Notes under the pieces: model-generated
Seen by the model: only the letters and a program-made list of their open reading frames with translations
Databases searched by the model: none
Told to the model about the DNA's origin: nothing
Assembly (NCBI GenBank): GCA_913057245.1
Contig: CAJXNH010000006.1
Coordinates: forward strand, 1-64,000
Direction: 5' to 3'
From: an uncultured Phaeodactylibacter sp.
Lineage (GTDB): Bacteria > Bacteroidota > Bacteroidia > Chitinophagales > Saprospiraceae
Length of the DNA: 64,000 bases
Program-made: the position numbers and the translations under genes
Part shown: positions 26,748-35,477 of the stretch, piece by piece
Layout: every line of letters starts with the position of its first letter
Numbering within the stretch: position 1 is the first letter of the stretch

Positions 26748-27164
26748 ATGAAAGTAGAACTGACCCGCCTGGATGATGATTTCCACCTGCAAGCCGCCAA
26801 TGAAGATGGCCTAACCGTCGAAACCGATGGCTCTCCTTCCATCGGCGGGCACAACAAAGCGCTCCGGCCCATGCAGATGCTACTGGCTTCCCTGGGCAGC
26901 TGCAGCGCCATTGATGTCATCCATTTACTGCGCAAGCAGCGGCAGGAATTGCGGGACATCAAAGTGACCGTGACTGGCGAGCGGGATACCACTAAAACGC
27001 CTTCGCCTTTCACAGCCATCCATGTGCACTATATACTTTACGGAAATATTGCCGATAATAAAGCAGAACGGGCGATCAGTATGTCCATGGAGAAATTGTG
27101 CTCTGTCAAAATCATGCTGGAAAAGGCTGCCGAGATCACCTGGAGCTGGGAAAAGGCGGACTAA
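26748..27164 (+). CDS. OsmC family protein (peroxiredoxin-like)
   Basis: The 138-aa OsmC/Ohr-fold protein carries the two redox cysteines of the family: Cys52 in [13 protein letters not shown] and Cys118 in [14 protein letters not shown]. These proteins reduce organic hydroperoxides through a Cys-Cys cycle; this member belongs to the broader OsmC group (YhfA-like) and its substrate is unknown. Cytoplasmic. Its TAA at 27162-27164 overlaps the stop codon of the convergent SDR gene, so the transcripts must run into each other unless termination occurs inside the genes. Confidence 0.9.
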   Translation: MKVELTRLDDDFHLQAANEDGLTVETDGSPSIGGHNKALRPMQMLLASLGSCSAIDVIHLLRKQRQELRDIKVTVTGERDTTKTPSPFTAIHVHYILYGNIADNKAERAISMSMEKLCSVKIMLEKAAEITWSWEKAD

Positions 27165-27934
27165 CCCTGAATCCCTACCTGAGAAAAACCGCCATCAATA
27201 CGCACATTCAACCCCGTCAGATAAGAAGAGGCAGGCATAGCTAGAAAAGCGATCGTCCGCGCGACTTCCTCCGGATCCCCTACCCTGCCCAGTGGCGTGG
27301 CGTCATTAATGCGCTGGACTTTCTCCGGGATTTTCAACACCCGGTCCACTCTTGCCGTGGCAATAAACCAGGGGTCTACTGAATTCACCCGGATACCATC
27401 CTTGCCCCAGTCCACGGCCAGGTACTTGGTCATCCGGTCCATCGCAGCTTTTGACATCGCATAGATGCCTGTGGTCCACATGACGCCGGTTTTGCCGGCT
27501 ATGGAGGCTACGTTTACGATACTTGGCCCCTCTCCCTTCAACAAAAGCGGGTGCAGCCGGACACTGAGGTCGAAGGCCGTGCCCACGTTGATGTCCATTA
27601 CATGCTGCAGGTCCTCAAAGGTGGCTTCCAGGGTGGGCTTGCGGACATTGGTGCCCACGTTGTTGACCAGGATGTCCAGTTTGCCCCAGAGTGATTTCGC
27701 TCGCTCCACAATAGCCATGCGCTCTTTTTCTTCGCCTATATCCGCTACCATACCGAATGCTTTGTAGCCTTTCTGCTGGTAGTCTTCTTCCGCTTCGCGG
27801 ATCAGGTCTTCGGAGCGGGCCAGGAACAACACCTCTGCGCCCAGGGCGAGGAACTCTTCTGTAGTGGCTTTCCCAATGCCCTTGCTGGCTCCGGTAACGA
27901 TTGCGGTTTTCCCTTTGAGTGTCCAATGTTTCAT
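27161..27934 (-). CDS. SDR family NAD(P)-dependent oxidoreductase
   Basis: Classical short-chain dehydrogenase/reductase of 257 aa. The cofactor loop is TGASKGIG, the structural motif NNVG is in [14 protein letters not shown], and the catalytic Ser-Tyr-Lys set is in [10 protein letters not shown] and YAMSKAAMD. The order and the [13 protein letters not shown] context resemble tropinone-reductase-like SDRs. The substrate is unknown. ATG 27934 is preferred; a longer frame to 27973 would put 13 poorly conserved residues before the fold. Convergent with osmC, with overlapping stop codons. A terminator (28000-28030) separates it from the giant gene upstream. Confidence 0.92.
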   Translation of the reverse strand: MKHWTLKGKTAIVTGASKGIGKATTEEFLALGAEVLFLARSEDLIREAEEDYQQKGYKAFGMVADIGEEKERMAIVERAKSLWGKLDILVNNVGTNVRKPTLEATFEDLQHVMDINVGTAFDLSVRLHPLLLKGEGPSIVNVASIAGKTGVMWTTGIYAMSKAAMDRMTKYLAVDWGKDGIRVNSVDPWFIATARVDRVLKIPEKVQRINDATPLGRVGDPEEVARTIAFLAMPASSYLTGLNVRIDGGFSQVGIQG

Positions 27935-27999
27935 GTTCTTGGTTGGTATTTGCGTCCGTTTTGAGAACAGCAAAAGCCCGCAGTAGTTTGTTGCCCATC

Positions 28000-28030
28000 A
28001 AAAAAGCCGCTCCCTGCTGTAAGGAACGGC
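28000..28030 (-). terminator. Rho-independent terminator of the 1892-aa secreted protein gene
   Basis: On the minus strand GCCGTTCC (28030-28023) pairs with GGAGCGGC (28013-28006), one G-U, and is followed by six T (28005-28000). It lies about 85 bp past the stop at 28115. Confidence 0.7.
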
Positions 28031-28069
28031 CACTTTTGATAAACTCGGTAAAGGGTAAGGTTGAATTAA

Positions 28070-28098
28070 GCACCGGGCACAATGCCTGCACCCGGTGC
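28070..28098 (-). repeat. Hairpin just after the giant gene stop
   Basis: Perfect 8-bp stem GCACCGGG (28070-28077) / CCCGGTGC (28091-28098), 16 bp beyond the stop codon, with no strong T-run. It probably acts with the terminator further on. Confidence 0.5.
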
Positions 28099-28114
28099 CT
28101 AATCCCGGCTTCCG

Positions 28115-31100
28115 TTATTCCTTGACGACCCGCTTGTGGACAATACTCCGCCCGGTAGTGATTCGGACCAGGTAAACACCTGATGGCAGGTTCGCCAGCG
28201 ACAGGCGCCGGTTGTCTTCCACCTGCACCGGCAGCTCCTGCCCGTTCATATTGAGCAGCTGTATCTGATCGGCTTCAAATCCGTGGGGGCTGACGATGTT
28301 GACCCAATCGGTTGCCGGGTTCGGGAAGAGGGTGAATACGCCGCTTCCGGAGTCTGCCTCTTCATTGGAAACAACCTTAAAGATGGTTTCCTGCCCCTGA
28401 ATTGGCAGGCGGTTCTCTTCCAGGTCGATACAGTAGGTTTTCTCTACAGATACTTCCGATTCCGTAAGCCCGGCAATATCATCGATTATTCCAATGATGT
28501 AGGCGACCTGCCCGTGCCCGGAGACGTTGTTCCGGTCAATCCGGGTCATGGCAATCTCAATACGGCCATCCGGGTAGACTTCATCAACGGTGAGGGTATT
28601 GACCCCGGGCTCGCCAAACCAGCTTGTGGGGTACACCACCTCAATCTCATCGGGGTTGATGACTTCGGGGTCAAACTGCACGGTAAAGGCTACACCGTAG
28701 GCATTCTGTACCGGTGCATTGGCTTCACCGATTAAAATTGGTGCCTGAAATGTTGCCCCATTCGGCTGGTTTACGGGGAAATCAATAAAAGCGGGTGGGT
28801 CCAAATCCGTACCTGGCAGCTCTGTGAAGGGCTGTGGAACCCCATGTGACAGACCGTAGTTATCGATAAGTACCAGCCGGTCAAGCTCATCAATCAGGCC
28901 ATCGCCATTGCAATCGGCATGCTTGTAGTTGGTGCCATCTGCAAAAGTGCTGTCCCAATTCATGGATACGGTGGGGCTCCAGGAGTTATCCTGATCTACT
29001 CTCGCCGGGCCGGATACGCCATAGCCCAGTCCAATCGAAAGCAGGTCAATATGGTGGGCCAGGTTGTCGGCATTGGCATCGCCGGGCCAGACTTCTTCTG
29101 TAGCCGGAGACCAGCAGAGGTTATCAAGGAAGCCGGTGCCCAGGATTCTCATGACCGTCACTTCACCAGTGATCACAATCCGGGAAGCCTCCGAGAAATT
29201 ATTATTATTGGTGTAGGGAATGCGCTTAATGGTATTGCCGTTTGGCAAGGTGACGAGGGTGTTTTCCGTCAGGGTATCAAGCAGGGTAAGGGCGTTGAAG
29301 TTGTCCTCCGTCAGGTAAACCTCCGTTTCCTGTGTGGAATAATCAAAGGAGACCTCACCTGCGGGTTCCGGGAATTCAAAGTACAGCTCTGCATCTGCAA
29401 ACTCGACGACCTGCCCCTCTGCCGGATCGAAGAAGTTCAAGTCTTCTGAATCGATGACTTCCATAGAGCACAGGCAGAAATCACCCAGGGAGTAGCCGAA
29501 GAATACGCCTCCCTGTGTGCCCACCTCCTGTAGCTCACCGGTCCCGTCACCGGGCGGGCTCTGGAAACCTGCAAAGGGTTCGAAGTCTAAGCACGAAGAG
29601 GTATCCGGCGGGCAGTCAAAGGCGACAAACTCGGTAAAGCCACTGCAGTCTCCTCCGCTCAGGTCTTCCACGATCAATTCATAAATATTGTCCGTAAACG
29701 GGTCAAACGGGCCCACCACTACCGGGCGCTCATCGCCGTAGCTGAGGGTGTCATAGATTTCGCCATTGCCGAAGATCTTGTAGAGCCCGTTTTCCGGTTG
29801 ATTGCCAGACACGAAATCGAGCTCCATATAAAAGCCTTCTTCATCGCAAAAAGCAAAATCAGCCGTTACATCCCCGATCAAACAGGCATCGCCCTGGCAT
29901 TCCGGTTGAGCATAAACGAACTCCTTGCAGCAATCCGGCTGATCAAAAATGCAGGCTTTGAAAGTGACTTCTTCTGTATTGACCAGCTCCAGGTTAATCA
30001 ATTCTCCGGGCAGTGCGGCAAGCGTGCTTTGCCCGATATAGTCGCCGTTGAGGTAGAACCAAAACAGCAAATCGTTCTGCGGTTCTTCGACCGCAATATC
30101 TACCAGTAAATCATAAGTGCCATCCCCATTGCAATCCTGGGGCATTGCAGCAAGCTCAAGGATTTGGCAATCACCACCGTTATCACAGGACTTTGGACCG
30201 ACCTCCACATAACCAAAGCAGGTGGGATTGGCGAAGTCGAGGATGAGAAAGTCATAGACCGTCACACCGTCTCCTGCAAAGGGCCCGAGGGTCACAAAAG
30301 GCTCGCTGTAGTCAAATGGACCAAAAATTTCCCCGTCCGCGAATATGAAGTAGCCCAGGTCACCGGGATCATTAACCTGCACTTCGATGTCGACGAGGAA
30401 GGTGCCGTCTTCGCAGGGATGAGTCTCAGCGATGACGTTGTTGAAGATGCAGCCTACATCACATGCCGGCGCATCGAAAAGCTTTTCTGTGAAGGCGTTG
30501 CAGTCCGTCGCCCCGATATTCACCTGATAGGTTGCTCCATCGCCGGGCAGCCCCGGGATGATCACCGGGAAGTCGTTAAGCCCGTACACCTCGCTGTAGC
30601 CCAGTCCGGGAATGGAGACTTCAAAGCTGGTCGGTACGCCACTGTATTCCAGATTGAGTACCAGGTTGTATTCTCCATCGTCATTACAGTCTGTTGCATC
30701 GGCAAATACGGCTTGGATGTCGCAGCCTGGAATGCACACCGGCGTTTCTATCGAGGTTTCCGCAGGCTGACACTGCCCATCCGGATAAGCAAACAGGTTC
30801 AAGGGTGCTCCGTTGCCTTCAAATGGCCCTATGGTCAGTGGCAATTCTGAAAAAGTATAGGATCCGTAAAACGCACCGTCTACTTCAAGAATAAAAATAT
30901 CTCCAAAATCAGAGGCGACTAAATCAAGCTCCACATAGTAGCTGTCCCCGTCACAAGGCGTAGCCTCCGCCACAATATTCAGGATATCTGAGCAGTAGCA
31001 GGGAATAGCGTCCACTCCTTTGGAAATACAGCACTCCGGATTTTCGGAATAACAAATAGAAATCACATCCTGCACATCTCCCGGATTAATCGCCCAGATA

Positions 31101-33793
31101 TCAAGGCTGAGGTCTCCTCCGGTGTATTCGCTCCAGCGAAGGTCTCCGTTGACATAAATATCTATGGGGGCTCCATTAAGCGCGGCTTCGTCCAGGTCTA
31201 CAAATGCTAAATAGCTGCCAAAAATGCCGGTACAGCCTTCCGCGATGACATCGAAAGCAGGAATATCACAGTCGGGATTACAATCGCTCACATCAACCGG
31301 GACTTCGACCTCACAGACCACACTATTAGGAGACTGATTGCCCCATTGCTCAACCAACACGGTAATCTGCTCTGCGCCGGGATTGATAACAGGCCCTACT
31401 TCTACTGTGGAATTAACACCCACAAGACCATACTGGAAACCCCCAATATTGATCATCACGAAGGGCCCTAAATTCGGGGTGCCGCTAGAGGTTGTCACGG
31501 ACAGGGTCAAAACGCCGTTAGGCTGACAGTCAATCACTTCTACAGTTGCTTCCAAACCACAGCCCACAGGGTCACAGGGCACTTCAAAGTCAACATAGGC
31601 GCAGCAGTCCGGCTGATTGGCAAAACAGATGGACAAGCTATCCAATCCGGATGGTGGCGAAGGCCAGTTGGAGAGCTGTAAGTTGAGCCCTATAGATGAT
31701 CCATAGACCTTGGTTTCAGAATAGCCCGTCAACAATGAGGTAACGGTTAAGGTATCTCCATTTTGCGCATTCCCTACCGTCATTGGGATATTGTAGGTCC
31801 CATCATTATTGCAGCCCGCTGCCGGAATAAGCAGGTTCACATCTTCCAGCACACAGCCGTCAGCACAGTCCGGCGTAATGATCGTTTGGGAAGCACCGCA
31901 GTCGCCTTCCGTATCGTAAGCCCAAACCGTCACAGGCTCACCGTACCCCGGTACCGGGCCTACGGTCACGGGCAGGTCGGCGTAAGCGTACGTTTCCAGA
32001 TAACCGTTGGAAGTTTCCACTTTGAAGGATTCACTTGGTAGATTACCCAGTGCATCAAAGTTGAGCTCGAAGTAAAAGAGGGAGTCCCCATCACAAGGTA
32101 AAAGGTCGATACTAAGGTTTTCAAAAGCGCAGTCTGCACAGCCTACATCGTAGCTGACTTCCTTACAGCAATCAGCGTTGGCATTGAAGTCGCAAATCTG
32201 CAATACCTCAAACTGTGCGGCAGGCAGGGGCAGATCAAGCACCAATTGCTGCCCATTGTAGATCAGAGTTTCCAGATAGTTGGTTTCCTGAGCTGAAACG
32301 GTCAGGGTATCCCCCTCCTGCGCCCCTTCGACTACCAGGATGATCGTGTAAATATCTTCGCCGGGGAAACACTGAACGCCGCCCTCCATCACAATGCCTT
32401 CCAGCGTGCAATCCGCACCGCAATCTTGTGCAGGCAGCACCTTCGTCAGAAAGCAATCAGGCTGACCGAAAGCCGAGACCTTGAACTCGATATCATCAGT
32501 TGGGGCTATAAACGGGCTTAGGGTCACCGGAAAATCACCTGCGGCATACAGCTGGTAATTGCCATTGGTAAACAGCTGAAGCGTGTCTGTGGGCAGCCCA
32601 TCGTATTCGATATCAATGGAGACTTCAAAAACACCGTTGGGGTTACAATCTCCGGCTTCCACAATGAGCTCCTGCAAGTCACAGGGCGGCGGTGGATTAA
32701 TGCAGACATTATCCATATGCAGCCCGGAAACGCCACCGATGAGCAAACTTTGGATATTGCCTTCGAAGATCAATTGTCCTGAGCTATTGATATTGTTATC
32801 AGGTATGACTTCCAGCGTAACGCCGGGCGCAAGCGGGTAAAAGCCAGGTTGCAGAAGAAACTGTATTAAAAACGGTGTGCCATTGGCTGCAAAATTGATT
32901 GTACCATCACCGTTAGGTAAATAGTAGTAATCAACTGTTATTTTTTCGACTGCCTCCGGGTAGGCCGTAAGGTCGTACACGGTATTGATGCTCGAAAACT
33001 CAAGGAACTGTCCGGAAGCCTGAGCAAAATCTGGCAGGCTGGACTCCTGCCGAACCAGTAAGTCTCCATAAAGGCTCGCCCAGAATAAGGTCTGTACAGG
33101 CGCAAGGCGCATCTCTACGCCTTGCTCAGTGTAAAAAACAGTACCCGGTGGCGTACCAGCCTGAGCCCCGTAACCTATCGTATCCATCATTTCGAATTCC
33201 AGGCAATCCCCCGAATTGGTGGTATCAAAAGGAGTGGCGCAGACATTATCTACCCCAAATTCCTGCCCACCCACGAGCAGGCTAAAGACCTCGCCAGTGA
33301 TACAAACCGTCCCCGCTGAAAGGAAGGTATTGTTGCTGCTACTGTCGAGGGTAACGGTGACATCTACTCCCGGAAAATCCATCCCGGCAATATCCGGGAA
33401 GCCAGTGAGCACCACCACATTGCTGCCGTTGACGGAAAAGTTCTCTTCTCCTCCTCCATCAAAGAAATCAAAGCAGACTTGATGCACGCCATCTGGGTAT
33501 TGCAGCTCCAGCGCATTATTGCCCATAAACAGGAAATTCCCGTCCAGCCAGCTTACATTAGCTCCTTCAATGGCGGCATTGCCGAAGCCGGTGTTGCCAT
33601 TGGGATACTCAATTTCACGGGCAATGGCGATCAGACCGTCTTGTTCAAAGAGTGTATCGCCGGGGAGGTTATTTAAAATCGGGCCAAAGGCAGGGCCCGT
33701 GGGGAAGTCTTCAAAATCTAGACAAGCCTGTTGTGCATGCAGGCTGAGTGCGCTAAACAGCAGCGGTAACAGGTAAAAGTACTTTGCGTTCAT
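28115..33793 (-). CDS. Giant secreted multi-domain protein with dockerin-like, cohesin-like and T9SS type A domains
   Basis: 1892 aa from ATG 33793 (an in-frame ATG at 33814 adds seven residues). Signal peptide MNAKYFYLLPLLFSALSLHAQ. Two N-terminal modules begin CLDFE/CLEFE and end with a hydrophobic strand plus DNVC. Eleven tandem units of 70-100 aa follow, each opening with a Cys and an early second Cys (for example CDLQELIVEAGDCNPNGVF). A third CLDFE module ends in DNLCW. Next comes a dockerin-like pair (PGDANADNLAHHIDLLSIGL; HADCNGDGLIDELDRLVLI), then a cohesin-like beta domain (GVAFTVQFDPEVINPDEI), then a T9SS type A tail (FTLFPNPATDWVNI...SGVYLVRI...KRVVKE). Probably a cell-surface or matrix protein; no enzyme motif is seen. 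The many acidic loops suggest Ca2+ binding. Confidence 0.88.
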   Translation of the reverse strand: MNAKYFYLLPLLFSALSLHAQQACLDFEDFPTGPAFGPILNNLPGDTLFEQDGLIAIAREIEYPNGNTGFGNAAIEGANVSWLDGNFLFMGNNALELQYPDGVHQVCFDFFDGGGEENFSVNGSNVVVLTGFPDIAGMDFPGVDVTVTLDSSSNNTFLSAGTVCITGEVFSLLVGGQEFGVDNVCATPFDTTNSGDCLEFEMMDTIGYGAQAGTPPGTVFYTEQGVEMRLAPVQTLFWASLYGDLLVRQESSLPDFAQASGQFLEFSSINTVYDLTAYPEAVEKITVDYYYLPNGDGTINFAANGTPFLIQFLLQPGFYPLAPGVTLEVIPDNNINSSGQLIFEGNIQSLLIGGVSGLHMDNVCINPPPPCDLQELIVEAGDCNPNGVFEVSIDIEYDGLPTDTLQLFTNGNYQLYAAGDFPVTLSPFIAPTDDIEFKVSAFGQPDCFLTKVLPAQDCGADCTLEGIVMEGGVQCFPGEDIYTIILVVEGAQEGDTLTVSAQETNYLETLIYNGQQLVLDLPLPAAQFEVLQICDFNANADCCKEVSYDVGCADCAFENLSIDLLPCDGDSLFYFELNFDALGNLPSESFKVETSNGYLETYAYADLPVTVGPVPGYGEPVTVWAYDTEGDCGASQTIITPDCADGCVLEDVNLLIPAAGCNNDGTYNIPMTVGNAQNGDTLTVTSLLTGYSETKVYGSSIGLNLQLSNWPSPPSGLDSLSICFANQPDCCAYVDFEVPCDPVGCGLEATVEVIDCQPNGVLTLSVTTSSGTPNLGPFVMINIGGFQYGLVGVNSTVEVGPVINPGAEQITVLVEQWGNQSPNSVVCEVEVPVDVSDCNPDCDIPAFDVIAEGCTGIFGSYLAFVDLDEAALNGAPIDIYVNGDLRWSEYTGGDLSLDIWAINPGDVQDVISICYSENPECCISKGVDAIPCYCSDILNIVAEATPCDGDSYYVELDLVASDFGDIFILEVDGAFYGSYTFSELPLTIGPFEGNGAPLNLFAYPDGQCQPAETSIETPVCIPGCDIQAVFADATDCNDDGEYNLVLNLEYSGVPTSFEVSIPGLGYSEVYGLNDFPVIIPGLPGDGATYQVNIGATDCNAFTEKLFDAPACDVGCIFNNVIAETHPCEDGTFLVDIEVQVNDPGDLGYFIFADGEIFGPFDYSEPFVTLGPFAGDGVTVYDFLILDFANPTCFGYVEVGPKSCDNGGDCQILELAAMPQDCNGDGTYDLLVDIAVEEPQNDLLFWFYLNGDYIGQSTLAALPGELINLELVNTEEVTFKACIFDQPDCCKEFVYAQPECQGDACLIGDVTADFAFCDEEGFYMELDFVSGNQPENGLYKIFGNGEIYDTLSYGDERPVVVGPFDPFTDNIYELIVEDLSGGDCSGFTEFVAFDCPPDTSSCLDFEPFAGFQSPPGDGTGELQEVGTQGGVFFGYSLGDFCLCSMEVIDSEDLNFFDPAEGQVVEFADAELYFEFPEPAGEVSFDYSTQETEVYLTEDNFNALTLLDTLTENTLVTLPNGNTIKRIPYTNNNNFSEASRIVITGEVTVMRILGTGFLDNLCWSPATEEVWPGDANADNLAHHIDLLSIGLGYGVSGPARVDQDNSWSPTVSMNWDSTFADGTNYKHADCNGDGLIDELDRLVLIDNYGLSHGVPQPFTELPGTDLDPPAFIDFPVNQPNGATFQAPILIGEANAPVQNAYGVAFTVQFDPEVINPDEIEVVYPTSWFGEPGVNTLTVDEVYPDGRIEIAMTRIDRNNVSGHGQVAYIIGIIDDIAGLTESEVSVEKTYCIDLEENRLPIQGQETIFKVVSNEEADSGSGVFTLFPNPATDWVNIVSPHGFEADQIQLLNMNGQELPVQVEDNRRLSLANLPSGVYLVRITTGRSIVHKRVVKE

Positions 33794-34008
33794 GGATTGA
33801 AGGATTCGGTTCATCTTAAATAAGTTTCGCTGAGGTCCGTTGATTGGATTCGATCACCATACAAAAATGATAAACCTCTTGCCGGGCAACAAGTACATTT
33901 TTGGTCTTTTTTTGGATTTTTTTATCTGTAAAACACTCGAACCTGTCACTAAACGCCATAAAATATTGATTTTAGACTTAAATAAAGGGTTCTAATTTTT
34001 GGATTTTT

Positions 34009-34016
34009 TATTTTTG
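34009..34016 (+). promoter_or_regulatory. Bacteroidota -7 box, possible leaderless start
   Basis: TATTTTTG matches TAnnTTTG exactly and ends four bases before ATG 34021, so transcription would start at or next to the A of the ATG. The flanking sequence is very AT-rich. Confidence 0.4.
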
Positions 34017-34020
34017 ATCT

Positions 34021-35469
34021 ATGCATCAACACAAACTCATACAGCTGCTACGGAGCCTGTCCCGGCGGGAAATGACCCGTTTCCGGGAATTCGCGGAATC
34101 GCCTTATCATAACAAACACGATGGTGTGCGCCTGCTCGTACAGTACCTCAGCGCGTTATACCCTGACTTCACGGAAGAACGATGTGAGCGCGAAAAGCTT
34201 TTCCAGGCACTCTTCCCGGGCACGCCCCACGATCAGCCTAAGTTAGCGGTAATTTTCACCTATACGGTACGGCTGCTGGAGTTATTCCTGGAAATTGAGG
34301 GCTTTATGGAAAGACCGGATGCCCGCACCCCTTACTTACTTGGCCAGCTACGGCAACGGCAGCAACTCAAATGGTTTGAAAAGGCGCTATCAAAAGCAGA
34401 ATCTAATACCCGGCAACAGCGGGAGCACGATGCAGACTGGTATTATCATCGGTTTCAGTTGGCGACAGAATCGGATTATTTTTTCACGACCGTTGCAGAA
34501 CGTCGCCGGGATAGCAGCCTGCAGGACAAACAGTTCTACCTGAATCACTTTTTTTTGTCCGTAAAACTGAGAGATGCCTGTGAAATGGCCGTCCGGGAAC
34601 GGATCCTCAAGGTCGCCTATCAAGACGCGATGGTTGCAGTAGCGCTGCAACAGGTCGCAGAAGATCCGGAAAGATATCAGTCTGTACCCGCCATAAATAT
34701 TTACTACCAGCTTTACCAAATGATCACCAAAGCCGGAGAGGACAACTACTACAGCGTGCTCCACCACCTAAAAGCTCAACAGGAAGACCTGCCGGACGAA
34801 GAGCTGAAGAACATTTATAACTACCTGCAGAATTACTGTATCCAAAAAATCAATGCGGGGGAGGCTAAGTTTTTGCAGGAAATTTTCCAACTGTACCAGG
34901 TGCAGTTGGACAAAGGGCTTTTACTGGAGGACGGGCAGCTGTCAGAATGGCATTACAAAAACATCGTCACTACAGCCCTGCGGCTCAACGCTCTGGATTG
35001 GGTGTACCCATTCATTGAGGGCTACCGGGCGCAGTTGCCGGAAGGGGCACGCGATAATGCCTACCGCTTCAACCTGGCTTCCTACCATTACGCTGCAGAG
35101 GAATACGATCAGGTGCTGGCCCTGCTCACCCAGGTGGAATACAGCGACCTGAGGTACAGCCTTGGTGCTAAGGCACTGCTGCTTCGGACTTACTACGACC
35201 TTGAAGAATATAGCGCGCTGTACGCACTCGTTGACTCTTTCCGGCAGTACCTCGTCCGCAACAAGCTGATGGCAGACGGGCGGCGGCAGGGGTATTACAA
35301 CCTCTTCAAACTGACGCGGCGGGCAGCGGTCCTTCGTGAAAATAAAGGTTATTACAACCACAGGCGCTACCACAAGGAATGGCAGCGCCTGCAGAAAGAT
35401 ACCCGGGAGGCAGGGGCGGTCTTCAACAAGGCGTGGCTGCAGCAAAAAATAGCTGAACTGGAGCCCTGA
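34021..35469 (+). CDS. Conserved helical protein of unknown function
   Basis: 482 aa, no signal peptide or membrane segment, almost wholly alpha-helical with repeating two-helix units (for example DNAYRFNLASYHYAAEEYDQVLALL, a TPR-like pattern split here by a linker region). The N-terminus LLRSLSRREMTRFREFAESP matches a pattern I recognise from uncharacterised Bacteroidota proteins (L..LS..E...F..F..SP..N), usually annotated hypothetical. Basic and aromatic residues are abundant (YYNHRRYHKEWQRL). It is the only plus-strand gene between three giant minus-strand T9SS cargo genes, divergent from the 1892-aa gene and convergent with the 2351-aa gene (8 bp between stops). A scaffold role is an inference; function unknown. 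Confidence 0.8.
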   Translation: MHQHKLIQLLRSLSRREMTRFREFAESPYHNKHDGVRLLVQYLSALYPDFTEERCEREKLFQALFPGTPHDQPKLAVIFTYTVRLLELFLEIEGFMERPDARTPYLLGQLRQRQQLKWFEKALSKAESNTRQQREHDADWYYHRFQLATESDYFFTTVAERRRDSSLQDKQFYLNHFFLSVKLRDACEMAVRERILKVAYQDAMVAVALQQVAEDPERYQSVPAINIYYQLYQMITKAGEDNYYSVLHHLKAQQEDLPDEELKNIYNYLQNYCIQKINAGEAKFLQEIFQLYQVQLDKGLLLEDGQLSEWHYKNIVTTALRLNALDWVYPFIEGYRAQLPEGARDNAYRFNLASYHYAAEEYDQVLALLTQVEYSDLRYSLGAKALLLRTYYDLEEYSALYALVDSFRQYLVRNKLMADGRRQGYYNLFKLTRRAAVLRENKGYYNHRRYHKEWQRLQKDTREAGAVFNKAWLQQKIAELEP

Positions 35470-35477
35470 AAACCGTA

